A stretch of 64,000 nucleotides of DNA from BTUB01 sp963836585 (GCA_963836585.1 CAWIJV010000003.1:124001-188000), one strand, 5' to 3'; shown: positions 44,221 to 52,530, numbered from the stretch's first letter. Program-made: numbers and translations. Notes: a model not told the origin generated them from the sequence alone.

Positions 44221-44260
44221 GGATAACTCCCTCTTTTTGGTTTATTTTGGGAGTTATCCT
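44220..44260 (-). promoter_or_regulatory. Hairpin over the transposase ribosome site
   Basis: AGGATAACTCCC and GGGAGTTATCCT (read on the minus strand) form a perfect 12-bp stem. The 3' arm contains the presumed ribosome site GAGGGAG and its last base is the first base of the TTG start. Such a stem can block translation when the element is transcribed from outside, as known for IS10 and IS50. Confidence 0.65.
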
Positions 44261-44382
44261 ACTTCTATTTTAAGCCTTTGTTAATTTCACAATTCGACTA
44301 ATCTATCAGAAATGCTAGAAGCAGAGAAGAAAAAAATGCTATGGTGCAATTAATAATATCTTAATACGAAATAGGAGATATA

Positions 44383-45135
44383 ATGAGAGCAAAATTATTA
44401 ATATTTCTACTGAGCTCACTGGTTTTGGCAAGTGCTAGCATGAAGGCTGAGCTATCGGCTGTAAAAGCAGTTCCCGTTGCAACGGTAGTGTTTGGCAATG
44501 AAACCAACGCACTCGAAACAATTTTTACTCTCGTGGAGTCGGGCGACTATTTTGGCAAACAAAATGTCGGAATCTATTATCCTGAATTTATTCCTCAAGG
44601 TGGCATTACACAAAGAGACTCTTTTGCTTTTGATCCAGGGGCACTCATCCATGGGCTGAATGTCTATCCCTTTATGTTTACCTATAAGGGGAATTTTTAC
44701 TATCTGGTGTTGGCCTCAACGCAATTGCAAAAAGAAAAAACCGATTTTCCCTTTTTTGCTACGATTATAAAAGTTGCTACCATTAGTGGCAAAGAAAATA
44801 CTGCTCAAATAGATACAATTGCTAACCTGTATTTTAAATCCAATGATACATTGGCTATTGGATTGTTGCCGGATAGATTGGCATTTTTAAATGTCACTCA
44901 AAATACCGGGGCAGGCTTTGTGGAGCAAATCAAAGCTAAGCCGGCGGGCCCTAGCTTGGTTCCGAAAAAACAACCGGCTCCGGCTAGAAAAAAGAAGGTG
45001 ATACTCCAGGGTAAAACTAAGCCGGTGGCGGCTAAGCCGGTGAGGGGAACCCCTGCACGCGCTATAGGGCCACTCAAGCAGACAACGGTTCCAAAAGCTG
45101 CTCCTCGCCCACCCGTAGGCTCGAATATTCGTTGA
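44383..45135 (+). CDS. Secreted protein with Lys/Pro/Ala-rich tail, unknown family
   Basis: 250 residues. Signal peptide (LLIFLLSSLVLASASMKAEL). Residues 25-175 look like a compact beta-rich domain (VATVVFGNETNALETIFTLV, FYYLVLASTQLQKE, LPDRLAFLNVTQN). The last 65 residues are basic and disordered, with KKQPAPARKKKVILQGKTKP and AAKPVRGTPARAIGP, a typical cell-wall or nucleic-acid-sticking tail. It lies between the insertion sequence and the tmRNA gene. An AGGAG site precedes the ATG. Confidence 0.6.
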   Translation: MRAKLLIFLLSSLVLASASMKAELSAVKAVPVATVVFGNETNALETIFTLVESGDYFGKQNVGIYYPEFIPQGGITQRDSFAFDPGALIHGLNVYPFMFTYKGNFYYLVLASTQLQKEKTDFPFFATIIKVATISGKENTAQIDTIANLYFKSNDTLAIGLLPDRLAFLNVTQNTGAGFVEQIKAKPAGPSLVPKKQPAPARKKKVILQGKTKPVAAKPVRGTPARAIGPLKQTTVPKAAPRPPVGSNIR

Positions 45136-45229
45136 CCCTCCTGGGCTCTTTGAGCTGCGGGCTATGCATCGCCTTGACTTCGGTGGGCAAAGCATTTACT
45201 TTTAAAGTATAGATCTCTTTGAAATGTTC

Positions 45230-45662
45230 GGGGGCGTATTTGGTTTCGACGTGTTTTTGATGGTTTCGGGAGCATGCCGAGCGTTGGCTAAGTGCTCGTT
45301 AAACAATTAGTCAAAAGAAGAAATGCAGAAAATGCGTTCAGTTCAGCATCAACATTCTTGGGTTCGTTCGCGAATTCATTTGTGCCGATGACGGGCTTTG
45401 GCTCAGCTGCTTGCGCTTTTGCGTAAACACCTATAGCCGCTTTTAAAGCAGACGTGTCTGTCAGTTTGCTTTAAACGTATTGATCAGATAGAACTGCCAT
45501 GCAAGATTTTGTAGTTGTGTAACATGGCTGTACACTTAACTGCCTTTTTGACCGTCGCTGTGTCTTTGAAGCTGGTCAAATTCGTATATGCAAAGAACAA
45601 GCATGTAGCGCTTGAAACTTGATAATATGCGGACATGGGTTCGACTCCCATCGCCTCCACCA
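45230..45662 (+). ncRNA. ssrA: Transfer-messenger RNA (tmRNA)
   Basis: 433 nt, with both tRNA-like ends: GGGGGCG at 45230-45236 pairs with CGCCTCC at 45652-45658, followed by A and an encoded CCA (45660-45662); TTTGGTTTCGACG gives the D-arm-like part and ATGGGTTCGACTCCCAT the T arm. The TTAGTC upstream signal (45307-45312) is followed by an in-frame coding stretch that stops at TAA 45424-45426. Its product ends ACAFA and begins KRRNAENAF if it resumes right after the signal (37 residues) or AENAF if it resumes at GCA 45325 (33 residues). It rescues stalled ribosomes with SmpB (42457-42915). The alanine-ended hydrophobic terminus suits ClpXP-type proteolysis. Confidence 0.93.
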
Positions 45663-45857
45663 GCCTACGCCAAGGCTTCGGCCGGCAGGGTACTTTTTTT
45701 AACGGATTGGCTTAAAATAACGAGGTTTTAATAGCACCAAGCGGAGTATGCCCTTCGAAGCTCCTCAAGGAGCGAAGTAGGGCAGTCGGTCTCATTCTTC
45801 GCTTCTTCTTCTACTCATCCTGAGCCTGTCGAAGGACGCCCGTAGTCCGGCGTAGCT
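45663..45857. repeat. Palindromic repeat cluster after tmRNA
   Basis: It contains GCCTACGCCAAGGCTTCGGC, a CTTCGAAGCTCCTCAAGG stem (near 45756-45785), ATCCTGAGCCTGTCGAAGGA (near 45815-45835) and GTCCGGCGTAGCTTTAGCG at the right edge. The same cores recur elsewhere in intergenic DNA here. No gene is seen; a transcription stop for the tmRNA could be formed by these stems. Confidence 0.65.
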
Positions 45858-46115
45858 TTAGCGTAGACGGACATTACAACATTTCTTTTTCACTTTCGTA
45901 GTATGCTCACCGATCGGGCAGCCACAAAAAAAGCATTCTCTATATCGTTCTGTGCATCCATGGCAGCCGGGCTTATTAGCATAGCTCCGGTAGATATCCT
46001 CTTGCAAATAAGAGCAACGGACAACCTCCGGGTTGTTGTGCTCGCGGTCCTTTCTTTGGCATTCCCCTTGCAGGGCAAATGCCCAAAAAAATAGTAACAA
46101 TAGTAGCTTTTTCAT
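45858..46115 (-). CDS. Small Cys-rich secreted protein
   Basis: 85 residues. Signal peptide (KKLLLLLFFWAFALQGECQ). The mature 66 residues contain nine Cys, arranged as C, C, CHGC, C..CGC and a final CC, which suggests a disulfide-knotted or metal-binding mini-protein. The last three residues are read from a palindromic element, so the natural end may have been altered. An AGGAGAA site precedes the ATG. It is divergent from another tiny secreted protein. No family recognised. Confidence 0.55.
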   Translation of the reverse strand: MKKLLLLLFFWAFALQGECQRKDREHNNPEVVRCSYLQEDIYRSYANKPGCHGCTERYRECFFCGCPIGEHTTKVKKKCCNVRLR

Positions 46116-46181
46116 AATCTTCTCCTTATTATCTTTTATCTTAAAAAAGTTGATCTATATCTGTAAACAAAAAGGCCTCTT

Positions 46182-46436
46182 ATGAAAACATTTTTGTTTC
46201 TCGCCCTTTCTTTTTCGCCCCTCCTCCACGCAGATAAAAATTGCGAAGAGAAATTACGTAACCTTGAACATATGCTGCCCCTTTATGCGGCCAACGCGCG
46301 CGCATGCACCGCGATATTAGAAGGTAATTTTGCGCGTGATAAAGCGGATGAGAAGCTTTGTGAGCGGGCGGTAAATGATTATATGGCGCTCCTCAAAGAA
46401 TTTTATAAGCTCATAGATACTCTGCAACGCCATTAA
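46182..46436 (+). CDS. Small secreted helical protein
   Basis: 84 residues. Signal peptide (TFLFLALSFSPLLHA), mature part about 65 residues, nearly all helix with three Cys (NCEEKL, RACTAI, LCERAV), consistent with one disulfide-pinned helical hairpin. It lies 66 bases from the divergent Cys-rich protein gene. No family is recognised. Confidence 0.55.
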   Translation: MKTFLFLALSFSPLLHADKNCEEKLRNLEHMLPLYAANARACTAILEGNFARDKADEKLCERAVNDYMALLKEFYKLIDTLQRH

Positions 46437-46684
46437 ATTTTGGCAAGAAGCCTTTTCGCGCGCTCTTTTTATTTTATTTTATGAATATGTTTGCAAAATG
46501 CCATTGGCTCATCATACAGTAATGGTAGGTTAAGCGCGGGAACATGCGATGGGATTCGAAGGGGAGTGGGGTGAACTTAGCAACAGGTAAAAATGGAGAT
46601 CTCCCGCGCTTGTACTTCATTTTATTTAAGAAATGGCATACGATACATACAATCTAATGTTATATCTCATTGAGAAAGCATGCC

Positions 46685-49330
46685 ATGAAGCACTATTCAC
46701 CCGATATTAATCAAGTAATTGCCGATCTTCATACCGATTCGCGAAACGGGTTGGCGCAATCGCAAGCGCGCACGCTTGCCAAGCAGTTTGGATTTAATCA
46801 GCTACCCGAACAAAAACCACCCTCGGTGATCAGAATTTTCTGTGCTCAATTTGCCAGCCCGCTCATCTATATTTTACTCTTGGCAGCCGCATCTATTTAT
46901 ATTTTTAGCACGCTGCGCATCGATGCGTTTATCATCGTGGGTATTTTATTATTTAATGCGGTTGTGGGTACTATTCAGGAACTGCGTACGCGTAAAATTT
47001 TTAATGGCTTGCGCCAATTTTTTGTGCAAGAGACGGTGGTAATTCGAGAAGGCGCAAAAGAGGTTATCGAAAATAAATGGTTGGTGCCCGGCGATATTAT
47101 CATCATTCAAGAAGGGCAGCGAGTGCCGGCTGATGCGCGGATTATTGAGGCGCATGAGCTGCTCGTGGATGAATCACTATTGACCGGCGAATCGGTGCCG
47201 GTGGAAAAAGATGGGCCGCAAAAAAATATGCTCTTGAGTGGCACCTATATCATAAAAGGATGGGCAAAAGCGGTAGTGATCGCAACCGGATCTGCCACCC
47301 GAGTGGGCGCCATTCAACAGTCGATCGAGCTTATACAAACTGATGTGCCGCTTGCGCACCAAATGGAGCGCCTTTCTTGGTTAATTATTTGGATCGTGCT
47401 GATAATGTCGGCCATTTTGCTCGTGATCGGTTTGTATTCCGGTAAACCGTTTCAAGAATTGATGGTGCTGCTGACGGCGCTCTTTATTTGTGTGGTGCCC
47501 GAAGGATTGCCGGTGGTGGTGACGGTGGTACTTGTCAGTGGTGTGCATCGCATGGCCAAGCAGCGGGTGCTGGTAAAAAATATGCAAGCGGTGGAGGGCT
47601 TGGGCCATGCACAAGTGATTGTGATCGATAAGACCGGCACGCTCACCCGCAATGAGATGATCGTGACCCATGTTTATGTGTCCGATAGCGCATACACCGT
47701 TTCAGGCAAGGGATATTTTGTACAAGGGAGTTTGTTTGCAGATGGACAGCTGGTGCACCCCGAATATGATCCTGCGCTCCAAAAAATGGCCGTTGGCCTC
47801 ACGCTGCTCAACACTGCTACCATTACTTTTGTTACCCAAAAAAGGAGCTTTGAAGTAAAGGGTGATCCGACACAAGCGGCTCTGTATGTCTTTGCAAAAA
47901 AGATGGAGATGGATGAGGTGCGCCTTGAGAATGAGTATAAAAAATTGTTTGAGATCCCCTTTGATGCGGTGCATAAATATCATGCCGCCTTTTATGAGCA
48001 TGCAGGAAAAGGTGTCGGGTTTATCACCGGTGCGCCGGAAGTGATAGTGCATCTTACCAAAGCAGATCACAAAGCACAGGAGATGTTGAGCGCTTATTTG
48101 CACCAAGGATTGCGGGTGGTTGGTGTTGCTGTGTGCCACTTTGATCCTACTGATATGCCGGCACTTTTTGTGAAAAACTATTTTGTGCGCGTGATTTCAA
48201 ACAGCAGTAGTTTTTTAGGGTGGGCCGGTATTGAAGATGCGGTGCGCCCTGAAGCGGTGCATACCATTGCGCGAGCACGGCGTGCGGGATTTCAGGTGAT
48301 TATGGCGACTGGGGATCATCAGCGCACGGCGCTTTCTATTGCCAAGCAAGTGGGTATTTATCGTGAAGGGGATGAGGCAGTTGATGGCGTAGAATTAGAG
48401 GGATTATCCGATGAGCAGTTGCAGGAGATGATGAGCCATGTCACGGTATTTTCTCGCGTGAGCCCGGATCAAAAATTGCGCATTATCAATGCGCTCCATG
48501 CGCGGCACTTGCTCGTTGCTATGACGGGTGATGGGATTAATGATGCGCCATCACTGGTGGCTGCTGACATTGGTATTGCTATGGGCGGCATCGGATCGGA
48601 AGTTGCCAAAGAATCGGCAGATTTAATTTTGTTGGATGATTCGATAAAGAATATTATTGCTGCCATTGAAGAAGGGCGGCACAGTATTTATGCGCTGCGG
48701 CGTGTAATTTTGTATTTTTTCTCTACTAATTTGGCTGAAATTTTTATCATTCTTCTCTCTTTTATATGCTCGATACTTTATCCGCCTTGGGCAATCGCCT
48801 TTCCTTTAACGGCCGCGCAGATTTTATGGCTTAATCTGATTACCGATGGCTTTTTGGATAGTGCCATCGCCTTGGAAAAAAAAGAGCGGGGGCTGCTCTT
48901 TGAACAAAAATGGTTCACGCCGCAAAAGCATATCATTGATGCTCCACTGATTGCACGGATGCTCTGGGGGGCCATTCCGATGGCGATCGGCTCGTTTGGC
49001 GTTTTTGTTTTGTTCAGCGGAGTAGACATCGGCTTGGCCCGCACCATGTGTTTACTCACCTTGAGTATGTTTCAGTGGTTTAACGCCTGGAACTGCCGCT
49101 CCGATACCCTTTCTATTTTTCAAATGGGCCTCGGGGGCAACCGCTGGCTTTTACTGGCAACAATCTTAGTGATCATTTTGCAAATAGCATTGATCTATGT
49201 CCCTTTTTTACAAACAATTTTTGCCACGCAGCCGCTCAACAGATATCAATGGCTCTTTGCTGCGCTGGTAAGTTCTAGCATTTTGTGGCTTGAAGAAGTA
49301 CGCAAATGGATTATAAGAAGGCGCTCATAA
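46685..49330 (+). CDS. P-type cation-transporting ATPase (Ca2+-ATPase-like, type II)
   Basis: 881 residues from ATG 46685; an in-frame TTG at 46670 is less likely. Cation_ATPase_N domain first, then TGESVPVEKD (actuator), the FICVVPEGLPVVVTVVL membrane motif of calcium and sodium/potassium type pumps, VIDKTGTLTRNEM with the phosphorylated Asp near residue 315, KGDPTQAAL, and MTGDGINDAPSLVAADIGIAMG. The C-terminal six-helix bundle has NLITDGFLDSAIALEKKERG. It should export Ca2+, or another divalent ion, from the cytoplasm using ATP. The exact ion cannot be told from motifs alone. No operon partner is seen. Confidence 0.9.
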   Translation: MKHYSPDINQVIADLHTDSRNGLAQSQARTLAKQFGFNQLPEQKPPSVIRIFCAQFASPLIYILLLAAASIYIFSTLRIDAFIIVGILLFNAVVGTIQELRTRKIFNGLRQFFVQETVVIREGAKEVIENKWLVPGDIIIIQEGQRVPADARIIEAHELLVDESLLTGESVPVEKDGPQKNMLLSGTYIIKGWAKAVVIATGSATRVGAIQQSIELIQTDVPLAHQMERLSWLIIWIVLIMSAILLVIGLYSGKPFQELMVLLTALFICVVPEGLPVVVTVVLVSGVHRMAKQRVLVKNMQAVEGLGHAQVIVIDKTGTLTRNEMIVTHVYVSDSAYTVSGKGYFVQGSLFADGQLVHPEYDPALQKMAVGLTLLNTATITFVTQKRSFEVKGDPTQAALYVFAKKMEMDEVRLENEYKKLFEIPFDAVHKYHAAFYEHAGKGVGFITGAPEVIVHLTKADHKAQEMLSAYLHQGLRVVGVAVCHFDPTDMPALFVKNYFVRVISNSSSFLGWAGIEDAVRPEAVHTIARARRAGFQVIMATGDHQRTALSIAKQVGIYREGDEAVDGVELEGLSDEQLQEMMSHVTVFSRVSPDQKLRIINALHARHLLVAMTGDGINDAPSLVAADIGIAMGGIGSEVAKESADLILLDDSIKNIIAAIEEGRHSIYALRRVILYFFSTNLAEIFIILLSFICSILYPPWAIAFPLTAAQILWLNLITDGFLDSAIALEKKERGLLFEQKWFTPQKHIIDAPLIARMLWGAIPMAIGSFGVFVLFSGVDIGLARTMCLLTLSMFQWFNAWNCRSDTLSIFQMGLGGNRWLLLATILVIILQIALIYVPFLQTIFATQPLNRYQWLFAALVSSSILWLEEVRKWIIRRRS

Positions 49331-49336
49331 ACGCTT

Positions 49337-49738
49337 CTATTTAGCTGCCTTCTTTTTTGCTTGAATAGAAATTGAACTTGAAGTGGCAGTATTCTGATGC
49401 CTAATAATGTTTTTTCTGTTGATGAGTGATTCGCTTACGCTAAATCCTGCGCTTTTTTTGGATTTTTTCTTTGGCACGATTTTGATCACAATTTCCTGAT
49501 CTAAGATATTGAGAAATTTAAAAAGCCGTTCTAGTGAAAATCCGGCTAATTTTCCTTTGCTCAAAGCAGAAACTTTGGGTTGGTCTATTTCAAGTAATTT
49601 TGCTGCAGCTGTTTGATTGAGCCTTTTTTTCTCGATAAGATTATTGATTTGGCGAGCAAGTTCTGCTTTTGCCAATCGTTCTTCCGGGTTTGGTAATCCC
49701 AAATCGGCAAAAATGTTATAGGTATTATTTTTTATCAT
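49337..49738 (-). CDS. higA: HigA-type XRE antitoxin (orphaned)
   Basis: 133 residues. A helix-turn-helix (NQTAAAKLLEIDQPKVSALS, about residues 42-61) is followed by LERLFKFLNILDQEIVIKI, the usual HigA/HTH_37 layout. A long basic, Ser-rich tail (from PKKKSKKSAGF) is unusual. Antitoxins of this sort bind a RelE-fold toxin encoded just upstream; here the upstream DNA is a wreck of such a toxin gene. The antitoxin may persist as a simple repressor. It faces the P-type ATPase gene with a 6-base gap. Confidence 0.75.
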   Translation of the reverse strand: MIKNNTYNIFADLGLPNPEERLAKAELARQINNLIEKKRLNQTAAAKLLEIDQPKVSALSKGKLAGFSLERLFKFLNILDQEIVIKIVPKKKSKKSAGFSVSESLINRKNIIRHQNTATSSSISIQAKKKAAK

Positions 49739-49739
49739 A

Positions 49740-50060
49740 TTTTAAGCCTTCTTTTTTTATAGCATGGTTCTCATGGGTTTTTAATTCAAAGTTTTTATAG
49801 ATCCATATGGGCTTATGCGAGCCCTGAACTCCCGTGCTTAGATTTCTTTTGAAATACATGCAATACTAAACAACGAGGCCTGCATTTTTATGGTAAACCC
49901 ATCTGGACGATAGATGCCGCATGGCCATCTATCGAATCAAAACTGCGAGTACATCGGCCATCCTGCCAACTCCCCGAGCAATTAAGAATGATTGTTCGGC
50001 TGCAGCTGAGCCGCCGGGCTAGCAATATAAAGTGCTTATACAATAAAATTACTTGTGGAC
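49740..50060 (-). pseudogene. Remnant of a HigB/Gp49-type toxin gene
   Basis: Directly upstream of higA on the same strand. In one frame, positions 49866-49834 encode VLHVFQKKSKHG, the signature end of Gp49-like HigB toxins (the usual form is Y.LH.FQKKS..G). Before it, FDSIDGHA and, in another frame, a YR..GFTIKMQASLF string match the toxin's 'GD.YRAVYTV.F' part; still further up, ALYIA recalls its 'GYALY.AQ' helix. Frames change at least three times and stops intervene, so no toxin is made. A 43-codon frame (49859-49729) overlapping the antitoxin start is the leftover of the 3' end. Confidence 0.6.
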
Positions 50061-50109
50061 TTTTTTACAGCGGGTCACGTTACCCCCGCCTCCATTTGTT
50101 TTTGTGGCG

Positions 50110-50510
50110 ACCAAATTATTTTTTACAAAAAGATAGTTCCTAAAAGGCGCCTCGAGGTGCTGATGCAACGTAGTTGCAAGACATGCCGTCCTTGCATAAT
50201 CTAAGGAGAGCGGAAAAAATATAATCCGCTTGTCCGGCGTAGCTCGAAGAGCGTAGGCTGGAAAGCACGGAAAGGGAATTGGGCGGCGTTAAAAATGGTA
50301 TTTTTAATGGTGCGAAGCAGCCCTTAAAGGCTCGTGATGCAAGAGTGGCTGGCGAGACCACTCTTGCCCATGGCTGGAAGCCATTAGAAAAAAAATTTAC
50401 TTAACGTCCTGCACCGCGCTCAGGAGAGCAGGAAAAAAATTGACGGTTATGCTATCGTTGAGCTAAAGTAAAACAAACAGAATAAACCATCTAACTATTT
50501 AAAGGATATT
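50110..50510. repeat. Non-coding repeat-rich region before skp
   Basis: No gene. It has TTGTCCGGCGTAGCTCGAAG (from 50228), with a core as at 45845; GCCCATGGCTGGAAGCC at 50366-50382, an inverted copy of the element near 5880; GGCGCCTCGAGGTGC; and CCTGCACCGCGCTCAGGAGAGCAGG, another hairpin. The last 50 bases are AT-rich and should carry the promoter of the skp-like gene. Confidence 0.65.
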
Positions 50511-51140
50511 ATGAACACCAAACTAATGATATCAACCTTGTCGCTTGCATTGTTGGCAAGTGGTGCACGCATAACAGCAGAGGCAAAAGTGGAAGACAAA
50601 GTAAAGACCGTCAATGTGCAATCACTGGTAATGGAATCGGTGCCGGGCAAAGAGGCGGTGCAGAAATTGCAAGCATTGCAGCAAAGCAAAGAAGCAGAGT
50701 TTCAAAAACTAGCTGCGCAGATGAAGCAATTTCAGGGCGAGCTTGAAAAATCGCGCAGTGATTTCATGGCAAAACGTTCGTTGATGAGCCAAGATGCGCA
50801 GATGAAAGAAGAGAAGAAAATCCGTGACATCGAACGCAAAATTGAAGAGCTGAATGCAAATGCACAACGCATGATGCAAGATGCGCGCAACGAGCTGGCA
50901 ATGGAAGAGATGAAGTTGATGCAGCCATTGATGCAAGATCAGATTGAAGTGATTGCTGCATGGGCAAAAGAAAGAGATCTGAATATGGTGATCGATGAAA
51001 ACTCAGGGCGCGTACTCTATAAAAAAGATGGCTTGGATGCCACCGGCGAAGTGATCAAACTGGTGAATAAAAAGCATGAACAAAAAACTGCGCTGGCTAA
51101 AAATAAAATCACCAGCAAGCCGAGCATGAAAATATCGTAA
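50511..51140 (+). CDS. skp: OmpH/Skp-family periplasmic chaperone
   Basis: 209 residues. Signal peptide (MISTLSLALLASGARITAEA). VKTVNVQSLVMESVPGKEAV is the short beta strand and turn, followed by a long coiled-coil arm (about residues 60-140, rich in K, E, Q and M), then a returning helix and NMVIDENSGRVLYKKDGLDATGE, the last strand. Skp trimers hold unfolded outer-membrane proteins in the periplasm, fitting the OMP tandem at 61-64 kb. AAAGGAT precedes the ATG. It stands alone, without bamA or lpxD next to it. Confidence 0.85.
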   Translation: MNTKLMISTLSLALLASGARITAEAKVEDKVKTVNVQSLVMESVPGKEAVQKLQALQQSKEAEFQKLAAQMKQFQGELEKSRSDFMAKRSLMSQDAQMKEEKKIRDIERKIEELNANAQRMMQDARNELAMEEMKLMQPLMQDQIEVIAAWAKERDLNMVIDENSGRVLYKKDGLDATGEVIKLVNKKHEQKTALAKNKITSKPSMKIS

Positions 51141-51145
51141 TGAAA

Positions 51146-51235
51146 TCCTTCGATACCTCGCTTCACTCGTACTCAGGATGTGTAATTTATACACATGGTG
51201 AGTGACGCCGAATGCGTTGTATCGAACCATTTCTG
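51146..51235. repeat. Palindromic element, ACACATGGTGAGT family
   Basis: The element has inverted TTCGATAC/GTATCGAA ends. Its part at 51191-51230 (ACACATGGTGAGT ... GTATCGAACCAT) matches 59028-59066 closely. Confidence 0.75.
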
Positions 51236-51243
51236 ATTAAAAT

Positions 51244-51777
51244 ATGAATATAAAATTAGACATTAAGGCGATTATAGGGCTGGGTAATCCCGGCCCTCGC
51301 TTTTATGCCACCCGGCATAATATCGGCTTTCGCGTGATCGATGCATTTGCGCAAGCGCACCACGCATCATGGCAAAAAAAAGATACTGCTGAGATTGCCA
51401 CCATCATGATCGATAGCAAAAAAATTCTGCTCATCAAGCCGCAAACATTTATGAATGATTCAGGCAGAGTGATTCCTGCGCTCATCAAGCAAAATATAAA
51501 GCCTGAGAATATCCTGGTGATTCACGATGAGCTTGAGCAACCATTCGGCAAAATTCAAATTCGCATCGGCGGCAGTGCCCGGGGGCACAACGGCCTCAAA
51601 TCTATTATTGCCGCCTGCGGCGATCAATTTGCCCGCATGCGGGTGGGCATAAGCCGCCCGGCGGTCAAAGAAGATGTGCCCGATTATGTGTTGGAAAAGT
51701 TCAACGAGTCGGCGGATGAGGTGGAGAAGATTATTCAAAATGCGGTGGAGCAATTGGAGCAATTACTACAAAAATAA
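51244..51777 (+). CDS. pth: Peptidyl-tRNA hydrolase
   Basis: 177 residues. AIIGLGNPGPRFYATRHNIG carries the active-site His; LIKPQTFMNDSGRVIPAL, ILVIHDELEQPFGKIQIRIG with the catalytic Asp, and GSARGHNGLKSIIAACGDQF complete the family pattern. The enzyme frees tRNA from peptidyl-tRNA that falls off ribosomes, so it works alongside tmRNA. It follows a palindromic element by 9 bases and ends at a terminator. Confidence 0.95.
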   Translation: MNIKLDIKAIIGLGNPGPRFYATRHNIGFRVIDAFAQAHHASWQKKDTAEIATIMIDSKKILLIKPQTFMNDSGRVIPALIKQNIKPENILVIHDELEQPFGKIQIRIGGSARGHNGLKSIIAACGDQFARMRVGISRPAVKEDVPDYVLEKFNESADEVEKIIQNAVEQLEQLLQK

Positions 51778-51806
51778 AAGAGCAACCTCTGGCGAAGTTG
51801 CTCTTA
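51778..51806 (+). terminator. Rho-independent terminator of pth
   Basis: AAGAGCAAC and GTTGCTCTT form a perfect 9-bp stem straight after the stop codon. A-rich DNA on the left and AAACTTGTT on the right; it could also serve the facing gene. Confidence 0.75.
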
Positions 51807-51849
51807 AACTTGTTACATAAAAAGCTTGCTCTAGAAAATTGTATACTTT

Positions 51850-52530
51850 TTATTTATCTGATTCAGTAACACGAGCAAGGCGTCCATTTTCATCATTGAT
51901 GATGATCTTCACAATGGCGCCGGGTGCTACTCGTTCAAGGCTGGCTACTTGTTCTTTCTCAAGGCCATCATTTTCCACTTTGTTTACAAATCGTTTCATA
52001 AATTCTGTTACATACGGCCTGCTGCCCGGCTCTTGCAACTCTTTGGTGATGGATGGGTCTTTTACCTTTTCCAAGAGTGCGGTAAACAGAGGATTGGTGG
52101 CGCTGAAGGTGGCCGATTTTTCAAAATTGAGTACGTAGAGCTGATTATTGGCCGTGCGGATAGCAAAGAAGGGGCGTTTTACCAGCTCTTCACCTTCTTG
52201 TGGAGCTCGTGCATTGGCATTGAGCATGAGCCTATCCATACTAAACAGATCTTCTTCACGGGTGTATCCGGAGTCAATCGTTGACCAAGAATAGTCATTA
52301 TTGGTCCCTTGGCCTAATGCAAAGATGGGGCCACTACTTTTATTAGCAACGTTAATTTGAACGGCATTGGTGATTCCTCGAGTGATGGCAGCTCGACGAT
52401 ACCAGTCCGCAGTGGAGCCACCAACTTTAAGCTGCGCTGGTTGTTGCGGCTGCATAGCATATGCTGATGCGGCCAGAATGCCCATAAATGCCAGTAAAAC
52501 TCTGATTTTCATAACAGTTTGTAACTTCAT
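51850..52530 (-). CDS. Secreted protein, unknown family
   Basis: 226 residues. Start ATG 52530 with TAAGGA upstream; ATG 52512 is also possible. Signal peptide (IRVLLAFMGILAASAYAMQP), with A-M-Q. The mature part is mixed: WYRRAAITRGITNAVQINVA, SSGPIFALGQGTNNDYSWST, RPFFAIRTANNQLYVLNFEK, and LARVTESDK at the end. It looks like a beta-rich domain followed by helices. A probable -10 box (TATAAT, complement of 52563-52568) lies about 33 bases upstream of the ATG. Confidence 0.6.
   Translation of the reverse strand: MKLQTVMKIRVLLAFMGILAASAYAMQPQQPAQLKVGGSTADWYRRAAITRGITNAVQINVANKSSGPIFALGQGTNNDYSWSTIDSGYTREEDLFSMDRLMLNANARAPQEGEELVKRPFFAIRTANNQLYVLNFEKSATFSATNPLFTALLEKVKDPSITKELQEPGSRPYVTEFMKRFVNKVENDGLEKEQVASLERVAPGAIVKIIINDENGRLARVTESDK

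Larger units (their letters stand above)
43351..44299 (-). mobile_element. Complete IS982-family insertion sequence (949 bp)
   Basis: Perfect 19-bp terminal inverted repeats, AGTCGAATTGTGAAATTAA at 43351-43369 and its complement at 44281-44299, bracket one transposase gene. Outside them the 8-bp direct repeat AATCTATC occurs at 43343-43350 and 44300-44307, a target-site duplication. The element lies between two genes and disrupts neither. Intact ends, intact transposase and an undamaged duplication suggest a recent, possibly active insertion. Confidence 0.93.

Noticed and set aside
49871..50103. Possible structured RNA with pairing ends (AACAA.GAGGC / GCCTC...TTGTT)
   Set aside because: The same DNA, read on the minus strand, holds HigB-toxin fragments just upstream of higA, a better explanation. 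End pairing is short and could be chance.
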